Shown here piece by piece: positions 1-5,045 of a DNA stretch of 5,045 nt (within the stretch, counting starts at the first letter, position 1; the number at the start of each line of letters is the position of its first letter). The notes under the pieces are model-generated. The model was not told the origin of the DNA. It saw only the letters and a list, made by a program, of their open reading frames with translations, and did no database searches. This DNA is from Candidatus Pelagibacter sp. (GTDB taxonomy: Bacteria; Pseudomonadota; Alphaproteobacteria; Pelagibacterales; Pelagibacteraceae): contig DTVC01000052.1 in NCBI GenBank assembly GCA_012963775.1, positions 1 to 5,045 on the forward strand, in the 5' to 3' direction. The translations under genes and the position numbers were made by a program.

Positions 1-71
1 AATTTTTTAAGAGCAACATCCATATCTCTATCACAGTTTGAACCTGGAAAAATTATTACTGATGATTTCAT
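1..71 (-). CDS. purQ: Phosphoribosylformylglycinamidine synthase, glutaminase subunit PurQ (N-terminal fragment)
   Basis: Only the first 23 codons are present; the gene runs off the left edge. The start is the ATG at 71-69, seven bases after the purS stop. The readable N terminus begins MKSSVIIFPGSNCDRDMDVA and matches the start of PurQ, a class I glutamine amidotransferase: a hydrophobic first beta strand followed by the FPGSNCDRD motif at residues 8-16. PurQ releases ammonia from glutamine for conversion of FGAR to FGAM, working with PurS and PurL in the cytoplasm. The catalytic Cys-His-Glu triad lies further along the protein and cannot be checked here. Position right after purS supports the call. 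In alphaproteobacteria purL often follows, which would be to the left of this window (inference). Confidence 0.9.
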   Translation of the reverse strand, partial: MKSSVIIFPGSNCDRDMDVALKK

Positions 72-78
72 TAATTAA

Positions 79-312
79 TTAGATAATTTGATAATCTTCT
101 ATAACTAAGTTTGCTAAAAGTTTTTTACACATATCTTCAACTCTAGCTTTTGTTTTAGCTTCATCTTTTTCATTTATTTCAATATCAAAATATTTCCCTT
201 GTCGAACTTCATTAACACTAGAAAAACCCATTCCATTTAAAGTTTGTTGAATCACTTTACCTTGAGGGTCCAAAACGCCATTTTTAGGCGTTACTATAAC
301 TTTAACTTTCAT
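79..312 (-). CDS. purS: Phosphoribosylformylglycinamidine synthase subunit PurS
   Basis: A 77-residue protein of the usual PurS size (about 75-85 residues). PurS is the small dimeric subunit that bridges PurQ and PurL in the three-part FGAM synthase found in Bacillus-type and alphaproteobacterial purine pathways. Visible family features are the [18 protein letters not shown] opening, the GK at residues 18-19, the region around 34-47 ending in a KYFDIEI strand, and a closing helix and strand with [12 protein letters not shown] near the end. The ATG at 312-310 overlaps the purC stop by four bases (ATGA), which suggests translational coupling. It is followed seven bases after its stop by purQ. 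No catalytic residues are expected because the role is structural. Nothing looks damaged. Confidence 0.96.
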   Translation of the reverse strand: MKVKVIVTPKNGVLDPQGKVIQQTLNGMGFSSVNEVRQGKYFDIEINEKDEAKTKARVEDMCKKLLANLVIEDYQII

Positions 313-1103
313 TTATTTTTTTTAAATTTTAAAGCGGTTGGTTTAGTGAATTTTATTGGACTAATATTGGATTGTTCATGCAAAATCCCTAATCTTCTAG
401 CGACATCTTGATAACCTTGAATTAAATCCCCTAAATTATTTCTGAATATATCTTTATCTAGTTTTTTTTCTGTTGTTGCGTCCCACAATCTACAAGTATC
501 AGGGCTAATTTCATCAGCAACTATGATTTTTTTTAAGGATTCATTTTCTCTTCTTATTCTTCCAAATTCTAATTTAAAATCTACTAATTTTATTCCTACT
601 CCACTGAACATTCCTTGCAAAAAATCATTTATTCTAAAACAAGAATCTTTAATCTTATCTAATTCCATTACACTAACGTAATCAAAAGCATACATATGTT
701 CTTGCGCTATTAAAGGGTCTCCTAAGGCATCGCTTTTATAATAATATTCTAACAATGGTCTTTCTAAAATAGTTCCTTCTTCTATACCAAGTCTTTTAGT
801 TAATGAGCCAGCTGCTATGTTTCTTATAACGAATTCAACAGGGATAATTTCAGCTAATTTGATTAATTGTTCTCTCATATTAATCCTTTTAATTAAATGA
901 GTTTCAATGCCTATTTTGTTTAAACTAGATAGAATATGTTCTGATATTCTATTATTTAAAATACCTTTACCTTCTATAATGGATTTTTTTAAATTGTTGA
1001 AAGCAGTTGCATCATCCTTGAAATGCTGAATTGCAGTTCCTTTCTCAGGACCTGCGTATAGAATTTTTGCTTTGCCTTCGTATAATTTTTTACCTTTTTT
1101 CAT
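309..1103 (-). CDS. purC: Phosphoribosylaminoimidazole-succinocarboxamide synthase (SAICAR synthetase) PurC
   Basis: PurC joins CAIR and aspartate with ATP to give SAICAR, in the cytoplasm. The 264-residue protein carries the nucleotide-binding start [10 protein letters not shown] (7-16), the first family signature around [15 protein letters not shown] (86-100), the second signature LVDFKLEFG (173-181), and the [14 protein letters not shown] block (195-208) near the active site. Start ATG at 1103-1101 lies three bases after the purB stop and places the YEGKAK motif at the normal distance from the N terminus. The normal domain appears to end around residue 242 (RRLGILHE). Residues 243-264 form an extra lysine-rich tail ending KFKKNK, making it somewhat longer than the common 235-255 residues. 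The last codons overlap purS by four bases. PurC makes the substrate of PurB, encoded just upstream. Confidence 0.97.
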   Translation of the reverse strand: MKKGKKLYEGKAKILYAGPEKGTAIQHFKDDATAFNNLKKSIIEGKGILNNRISEHILSSLNKIGIETHLIKRINMREQLIKLAEIIPVEFVIRNIAAGSLTKRLGIEEGTILERPLLEYYYKSDALGDPLIAQEHMYAFDYVSVMELDKIKDSCFRINDFLQGMFSGVGIKLVDFKLEFGRIRRENESLKKIIVADEISPDTCRLWDATTEKKLDKDIFRNNLGDLIQGYQDVARRLGILHEQSNISPIKFTKPTALKFKKNK

Positions 1104-1106
1104 TAT

Positions 1107-2396
1107 TTAAAAAACTCTTCTAAAAATATAGTTTACATATTTAAAATGTTTAGAGTAATTAAATATATTTTTCATTTTACTAATAGAAATTTTGCTATTT
1201 ATTAATTTGTCTTTTTTTATTAATTCAATTAAATCAATATTTCTTGAAAAACTTTGTTTGGCGTGTTTTTGAACAATTCTATATGCCTTTTCTCTTGGGA
1301 TTCCTGATTTTGTTAATTCAAGCATTACTTCCTCAGAAAAAATTAATCCTTTAGTTATATTTAAGTTTGATAACATTTTTTTTGGATAAACAACCATATT
1401 ATTTAGAATATTCGCAAGTCTATGGAGAGCAAAATCCAAAGTTATGTTTGCATCTGGGCCTATGTTTCTTTCAACACTTGAGTGAGAAATATCTCTTTCA
1501 TGCCATAAAGCTATATTTTCTAGGGCAGGGACAACATAACTTCTAATCATTCTTGCTAATCCTGTAAGATTTTCACTTAATATTGGATTTTTTTTATGTG
1601 GCATTGCTGAAGAACCTTTTTGATTTTTAGAAAAGTATTCTTGTATTTCATATACTTCAGTTCTTTGAAGATGCCTTATTTCATTTGCGATTCTTTCAAT
1701 TGATCCAGCAACAATTCCTAAAACTGAAAAATAGTAAGCATGTCTATCTCTTGGAATAATTTGTGTTGAAATTGGCTCAGGTCTTAACTTTAATTTCTTT
1801 GCCACAAACCTTTCTATTCTAGGGTCAATATTTGCAAATGTTCCAACAGAACCAGAAATCGCACAAGTTGATATCTCATAAATCGCACTTAGCAATCTTC
1901 TTTTATTTCTTTTAAATTCTTCATAAAAAGAAGCTAATTTTAAACCAAATGTAATTGGCTCGGCATGAATTCCGTGGCTTCTTCCAATGCACGGAGTTAA
2001 TTTATATTTTTTGGCTTGTCTTTTTAAAATTGATAAAATTGTATTTATATCTTTAAGTAAAATATTTCCAGATTGAACAAGTTGAATGTTGAAAGTTGTA
2101 TCTAAAACATCAGAAGATGTCATTCCCTGATGTAAATATCTTGCATTAATTCCTGCCTGTTCCGTAATCGAGGTTAAGAAAGCTATAACATCATGTTTTA
2201 CCTTAGCTTCTATTTCATGAATTCTTTTAACTTTTATTTTTGCTTTCGTTTTAACTATCGATGATACTCCTTTAGGTATAATTTTATATTTTTCCATTGC
2301 TTTAGCTGCAGCAATTTCTATATTCAGCCAAATTTTATATTTATTCTCCTCCGACCAAATCTGAGTAAGTTCTTTTCTAGAATAACGTGATATCAT
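1107..2396 (-). CDS. purB: Adenylosuccinate lyase PurB
   Basis: PurB cleaves SAICAR to AICAR plus fumarate and adenylosuccinate to AMP plus fumarate, so it acts both in IMP synthesis and in the IMP-to-AMP branch. The 429-residue protein is full length for the Bacillus/alphaproteobacterial type (about 430). Visible features are the opening MISRYSR, KHDVIAF with His68, the GMTSSDVLDT block (91-100), GRSHGIHAEP with the likely general-acid His141, and the fumarase/aspartase superfamily signature GSSAMPHKKNP at 261-271, whose mobile serine loop holds the catalytic serine (S262-S263). LWHERDISHSSVERN (297-311) is also conserved. It should be a homotetramer. Its ATG overlaps the map stop by one base (TAATG) and purC starts three bases after its stop, so it is embedded in one co-transcribed unit. 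Confidence 0.97.
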   Translation of the reverse strand: MISRYSRKELTQIWSEENKYKIWLNIEIAAAKAMEKYKIIPKGVSSIVKTKAKIKVKRIHEIEAKVKHDVIAFLTSITEQAGINARYLHQGMTSSDVLDTTFNIQLVQSGNILLKDINTILSILKRQAKKYKLTPCIGRSHGIHAEPITFGLKLASFYEEFKRNKRRLLSAIYEISTCAISGSVGTFANIDPRIERFVAKKLKLRPEPISTQIIPRDRHAYYFSVLGIVAGSIERIANEIRHLQRTEVYEIQEYFSKNQKGSSAMPHKKNPILSENLTGLARMIRSYVVPALENIALWHERDISHSSVERNIGPDANITLDFALHRLANILNNMVVYPKKMLSNLNITKGLIFSEEVMLELTKSGIPREKAYRIVQKHAKQSFSRNIDLIELIKKDKLINSKISISKMKNIFNYSKHFKYVNYIFRRVF

Positions 2397-3166
2397 TAAT
2401 TATATGGGGGTCTCTTATAACCTTTAACAGATTCTGTAAAGATTTCATAAGCATTTTCTGTAATTCCTATCGTATGTTCAAATTGCGCTGATAAAGATTT
2501 GTCTTTAGTTACTGCAGTCCAGCCATCACCAAGTAATTTTACATCATATTTTCCTGCGTTAATCATCGGTTCTATTGTAAATGTCATTCCCGGTTTAAGT
2601 TCAATTCCTGTATTTTTTTTTCCATAATGAAGTACGTTTGGCGTTTCATGAAAAACTGTACTAATGCCATGTCCACAAAAATCTCTTACAACTGAAAAAC
2701 CTTTTTCTTCCACATAAGATTGTATTTCATACCCAATGTCTCCAAGTTTAATTCCTGGTTTTAAAATTTTTATAGCTTTCATCATAGCTTCATATGTTGC
2801 ATTAATTAAATTATTTGTTTTAACCGATGTTTTGCCAACACAAAACATTCTACTGGTATCTCCATAATGACCATCTACTATAGCTGTTACATCTATATTT
2901 AAAGCATCACCTTCATTCAAAATTCTATCAGATGGAATTCCATGACAAACAACATGATTTAAAGATATACATAATGATTTATTATAACCTCTATAGAATA
3001 AAGGAGCTGAGTATCCACCGTTATCTCTAATAAACTCGTATCCGAGTTTATCTATATATTTAGTTGAGATTCCCGATTTAATATGTTCAGTTAACATATC
3101 CAAAGTTCTAGCTGCAAGATTGCCAGCAATTCTCATTTTCTCAAATTTTTCTAAATAACTATTCAT
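2396..3166 (-). CDS. map: Methionine aminopeptidase, type I (MetAP)
   Basis: This enzyme removes the initiator methionine from new proteins when the second residue is small. At 256 residues it is the usual size of bacterial type Ia MetAP. All expected active-site residues are visible: His75 (VVCHGIP), metal ligands Asp92 (NIDVT) and Asp103 (GDTSRMF), His166 (GHGIS), His173 (VFHETP), Glu199 (TIEPM) and Glu230 (QFEHT). There is no N-terminal zinc-finger or SH3-like extension. The common GHGIG motif reads GHGIS here, a minor change next to the metal-binding His. The chosen ATG at 3166-3164 overlaps the end of sfsA by eight bases. The next in-frame Met (residue 11, MRIAG) would delete the conserved EKM helix start and is less likely. 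purB begins on the last base of its stop codon. Confidence 0.97.
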   Translation of the reverse strand: MNSYLEKFEKMRIAGNLAARTLDMLTEHIKSGISTKYIDKLGYEFIRDNGGYSAPLFYRGYNKSLCISLNHVVCHGIPSDRILNEGDALNIDVTAIVDGHYGDTSRMFCVGKTSVKTNNLINATYEAMMKAIKILKPGIKLGDIGYEIQSYVEEKGFSVVRDFCGHGISTVFHETPNVLHYGKKNTGIELKPGMTFTIEPMINAGKYDVKLLGDGWTAVTKDKSLSAQFEHTIGITENAYEIFTESVKGYKRPPYN

Positions 3167-3857
3167 TTATAATATTTAATTTTTTTTCTATTGTAATACT
3201 ATTTGTGTCAATATTACATCTATAGGCAAGAAATTGAACCCCACTTTTTTTTGCAAGTAAATAATTTTTATAATAGTTCTTATCTATATCTTTTGCTATT
3301 TGAAAATTTTCCATGTTTTGTATTTGCACTAAAAATAAAATGCATGTTTTGTAACCTTTTTTAATTGCATCAACTAGAGTTTTTAAATGTTTAGATCCTC
3401 TAGATGTGACAGCATCTGGAAATTCTGAAATATTATTTGTTCTAAATAAAGTAACGTTTTTAACTTCAATATAGTGTTTTTGATCGTTTTTATTAACTAA
3501 AAAATCAAACCTTGTATTTTTGTTATAATAAACTTCCGGTTTAATACTGTCAGAATTCATAAATTCATTAATCAAGTTGTTTGAAAGACCTTCATACACT
3601 ATTTTATTCGCTAAATGCGTGTTAACACCAACTAGATTATCTTTTGCTTTAATTATTTCTAATGTGTATTTTAACTTTCTTTTTGGATCATTATTTTTTG
3701 ATATCCACACTACATTATTTTGATCTAATAGACCCATCATGGAACCGGTATTAGGACAGTGAGCAGTAATTATCTCGTTTTTTATATTTATATCAGCAAA
3801 AAACCTTTTATATCTTTTGATGAGTTTGCCTTTTATTAATCTCTTGCTAAATTTCAT
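3159..3857 (-). CDS. sfsA: SfsA family protein (sugar fermentation stimulation protein; PD-(D/E)XK nuclease fold)
   Basis: The 232-residue protein matches SfsA in length (E. coli about 234) and motifs. In order: an N-terminal OB-like part with LIKGKLIKRYKRFFADI (7-23) and the family hallmark HCPNTGSM (33-40); the basic linker DPKRKLKYTLE; a nuclease-like core with RFDFL (Asp118) and YIEVKNVTL (Glu131, Lys133), together a PD-(D/E)XK-type catalytic set; then FPDAVTSRGSKHL (146-158), another SfsA hallmark. The historical name comes from stimulation of maltose metabolism in E. coli. Nucleic-acid binding or nuclease activity is the structure-based expectation, and the real cellular role is unclear. 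It is the first gene of the leftward unit, overlaps map by eight bases, and lies 23 bp from the divergent CinA-N-like gene. An sfsA-map pair is a recurrent arrangement in alphaproteobacteria (from memory). Confidence 0.95.
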   Translation of the reverse strand: MKFSKRLIKGKLIKRYKRFFADINIKNEIITAHCPNTGSMMGLLDQNNVVWISKNNDPKRKLKYTLEIIKAKDNLVGVNTHLANKIVYEGLSNNLINEFMNSDSIKPEVYYNKNTRFDFLVNKNDQKHYIEVKNVTLFRTNNISEFPDAVTSRGSKHLKTLVDAIKKGYKTCILFLVQIQNMENFQIAKDIDKNYYKNYLLAKKSGVQFLAYRCNIDTNSITIEKKLNIINE

Positions 3858-3880
3858 ATTTGAATAATATATATTTATAA
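3858..3880. promoter_or_regulatory. 23-bp divergent intergenic region, putative overlapping back-to-back promoters
   Basis: This is the only non-coding gap longer than 7 bp, and it consists almost wholly of A and T. Reading leftward (toward sfsA), TATATT at 3871-3866 and TATTAT at 3869-3864 resemble -10 boxes. The second ends 7 bases before the sfsA ATG, so transcription from it would give a leaderless or nearly leaderless mRNA. Reading rightward, TATATA (3868-3873) and TATATT (3870-3875) could serve the plus-strand gene. Possible -35 boxes would have to lie inside the opposite genes: TTGCTA at 3844-3849 for the right side (18 bp from TATATA) and TTGTAT at 3898-3893 for the left side (19 bp from TATATA at 3873-3868). 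In such AT-rich DNA these matches are weak evidence. The stronger argument is positional, since both units must start here or inside the neighbouring gene. Confidence 0.4.
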
Positions 3881-4633
3881 ATGACTAAAAACATACAAGT
3901 TAGTTCTGCAATTATTATAATTGGCAATGAAATTCTATCTGGAAGGACAAAAGATATAAACACAAGTACAATTGCAACATGGCTTAACCAACTTGGAGTG
4001 AGAGTTCAGGAAGTAAGAGTAATACCAGACGTTGAAGCAATAATTGTAAGTACAATTAATAAATTAAGAAAAAAATATAGCTATGTTTTTACAACTGGCG
4101 GGATTGGTCCAACACATGACGATATAACGGCTCAGTCAATATCAAAAGCTTTTGGTGTAAAATATGGAATACATAAAGAAGCTTATAAGATATTAGAGGA
4201 TTACTATAAAAAAAGTGAATTTAACGAAGGAAGAAAAAAAATGGCTTGGATGCCAGTTAATGCAAAATTGATATTAAATCCAACAAGTGGTGCTCCAGGT
4301 TTTATTATGGAAAATGTATTTTGCTTACCAGGAGTTCCTTCCATTTTACAATCGATGTTAGGAGCTTTAAATAATGAAATTTCTGGAGGAAAACCAATTA
4401 TAAGTCACACAATTAATCTTAGAACAGTTGAAAGTGAAATTGCAAAATCATTAACTTCCGTTCAAGATAAAAATAAAGATGTTGAAATAGGTAGTTACCC
4501 CTTTTTTAGAGCAGGCAAATTAGGAGTTGCTATTGTTATAAGATCTATAGAGCAATCTAAGATTGATATATGTAATGCCCAAATATTAGATTTTGTAAAT
4601 CAAAAAAATATTCAAATAATTATTAATGAGTAA
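3881..4633 (+). CDS. CinA-N / molybdopterin-binding (MoCF) domain protein, stand-alone, FLAD1-like
   Basis: A 250-residue single-domain protein of the COG1058 type, often annotated competence/damage-inducible protein A or molybdopterin-binding protein. The MoCF-fold motifs are present: AIIIIGNEILSG (10-21), FTTGGIGPTHDDIT (70-83), NPTSGAPGF (133-141) and CLPGVPSIL (148-156). These are the phosphate- and nucleotide-binding loops shared with MogA, MoeA and CinA. The tail containing GSYPFFRAGKLGVAIVIRS (204-222) resembles the region after this domain in eukaryotic FAD synthase (FLAD1). Related domains hydrolyse dinucleotides such as FAD or ADP-ribose, so a pyrophosphatase is plausible; true molybdopterin binding is doubtful. 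The C-terminal nicotinamide-nucleotide amidase half of full CinA (total about 410 residues) is absent, and the stop is followed at once by another gene. Divergent from sfsA; overlaps the next gene by eight bases. Confidence 0.88.
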   Translation: MTKNIQVSSAIIIIGNEILSGRTKDINTSTIATWLNQLGVRVQEVRVIPDVEAIIVSTINKLRKKYSYVFTTGGIGPTHDDITAQSISKAFGVKYGIHKEAYKILEDYYKKSEFNEGRKKMAWMPVNAKLILNPTSGAPGFIMENVFCLPGVPSILQSMLGALNNEISGGKPIISHTINLRTVESEIAKSLTSVQDKNKDVEIGSYPFFRAGKLGVAIVIRSIEQSKIDICNAQILDFVNQKNIQIIINE

Positions 4634-5039
4634 AATTTTATATTTTTCATACGGAAGTAATCTTAGTCATTATCAAATGAATATTAGATGTTTTGGATCA
4701 AGATATTTAAAAGCTTTTCTTCTTAAAAATTACAAATTGATATTTTGTCATCCAAATAAATCAAATAAATTTGGCTATGCAAATATAATAAAAAAAAGAG
4801 GATCTAAAGTAGCTGGGGCGATATGGGAAATCACAAAAGAACATGAAAAAATATTAGATAATTATGAGCAATTTCCCAATATTTATAAAAAGCAATATTT
4901 CTATTTAGGAGGAAAAAAGATTATGTTTTATATTATGAAGAAATATATTTTTAAAGATCCGCCCAAGAGTTATATCGACACAATTAACAAAGGCTACGAA
5001 GACTGTAATATTGATTTGAGAATTAACTATAGATTTTAA
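4626..5039 (+). CDS. Gamma-glutamylcyclotransferase-like (GGCT/AIG2 fold) protein
   Basis: A 137-residue protein of the GGCT/AIG2 superfamily. The substrate-binding signature YFSYGSNL lies at residues 6-13. After it come YANIIKKRGSKVAGAIWEIT (51-70) and LDNYEQFPNIY (77-87), where Glu81 aligns with the catalytic glutamate that follows LDxQ in human GGCT. Next is a strand IMFYIMKKY and a DPPKSYIDTINKGYEDCNI block (111-129), matching the family's PPSxxYxxxIxxGAxxxGLP region. Members convert gamma-glutamyl amino acids or gamma-glutamylamines to 5-oxoproline, or cleave glutathione; which substrate applies here cannot be read from sequence. The protein ends soon after the family core. Its start ATG lies inside the last codons of the CinA-N-like gene (overlap ATGAGTAA), so the two are probably translated from one message. 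No signal peptide or membrane segment; very AT-rich like its neighbours. Confidence 0.85.
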   Translation: MSKILYFSYGSNLSHYQMNIRCFGSRYLKAFLLKNYKLIFCHPNKSNKFGYANIIKKRGSKVAGAIWEITKEHEKILDNYEQFPNIYKKQYFYLGGKKIMFYIMKKYIFKDPPKSYIDTINKGYEDCNIDLRINYRF

Positions 5040-5045
5040 ATGATT
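5040..5045 (+). CDS. Possible start of a further gene in the rightward unit (two codons only)
   Basis: An ATG begins on the base directly after the TAA stop of the gamma-glutamylcyclotransferase-like gene (TAAATGATT), and the window ends after the second codon (Met-Ile). Back-to-back or overlapping stop/start junctions are the rule in this window, so this may be the start of a third co-transcribed gene. It could equally be a chance ATG. No product can be suggested. Confidence 0.3.

Noticed and set aside
69..82. TTAATTAATTA palindromic repeat between purS and purQ as an operator or terminator
   Set aside because: It is short, made only of A and T, includes the purS stop codon and the spacer, and has neither a GC stem nor a T-run typical of a terminator.
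316..323. Run of eight identical bases (A8 on the coding strand) at the end of purC, possibly a slippage site fusing PurC to PurS
   Set aside because: Shifting the frame either way leads to a stop codon almost at once (TAA in both shifted readings), so no fusion protein would result. Such runs are common in AT-rich DNA; another lies near 462-469 inside purC.
3858..3880. Riboswitch or purine-repressor operator controlling the pur genes
   Set aside because: Twenty-three bases are too few for a riboswitch, and no GC-containing inverted repeat is visible there or between the pur genes.
3881..5039. Split or frameshifted full-length CinA across the two plus-strand genes
   Set aside because: The second protein has clear GGCT motifs (YGSNL, catalytic Glu in LDNYEQ) and no resemblance to the nicotinamide-nucleotide amidase domain, so this is not a broken CinA.
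1..5045. Mobile element, prophage, CRISPR array, tRNA/rRNA gene or novel defence system
   Set aside because: All sequence is accounted for by intact core-metabolism genes of uniform AT-rich style. I saw no direct-repeat array, terminal inverted repeats, integrase or transposase motif, or tRNA-like cloverleaf.

Overview
This is a very AT-rich, gene-dense, ordinary housekeeping stretch of bacterial chromosome. Nearly every base is coding. The longest non-coding gap is 23 bp, and all other junctions are overlaps or gaps of 7 bp or less. The proteins read as alphaproteobacterial: SAICAR synthetase begins with an [12 protein letters not shown] N terminus, PurS and PurQ are separate small FGAM-synthase subunits, and sfsA-map sits next to a CinA-N-like gene. 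Low GC, lysine/asparagine/isoleucine-rich proteins, almost no spacers and no recognisable Shine-Dalgarno sequences suggest a streamlined marine alphaproteobacterium of the SAR11/Pelagibacterales kind. That assignment is inference from composition and gene style; no marker gene is present.

Layout: two divergent transcription units meet at about position 3858-3880. Leftward (minus strand) runs sfsA, map, purB, purC, purS and the first 23 codons of purQ, which leaves the window at its left edge. Rightward (plus strand) runs a CinA-N/molybdopterin-binding-domain protein and a gamma-glutamylcyclotransferase-like protein. An ATG directly after the latter's stop may begin a third gene, cut off by the right edge.

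Function: the left block carries four components of de novo purine synthesis. PurS and PurQ belong to the FGAM synthase complex (with PurL, not in the window). PurC makes SAICAR and PurB then cleaves it to AICAR; PurB also acts in AMP formation. Upstream in the same unit are methionine aminopeptidase and SfsA, a PD-(D/E)XK nuclease-fold protein of unclear role. The rightward pair are probably small hydrolases or lyases acting on nucleotide-type and gamma-glutamyl substrates.

I found no mobile element, CRISPR array, RNA gene, riboswitch or intrinsic terminator, and no clear sign of an undescribed system. The points worth a second look concern organisation: the minimal divergent promoter, the fused sfsA-map-pur unit, two look-alike 8-nt stop/start overlaps, starts without Shine-Dalgarno sequences, a basic C-terminal tail on PurC, and a CinA-type protein lacking its amidase half.
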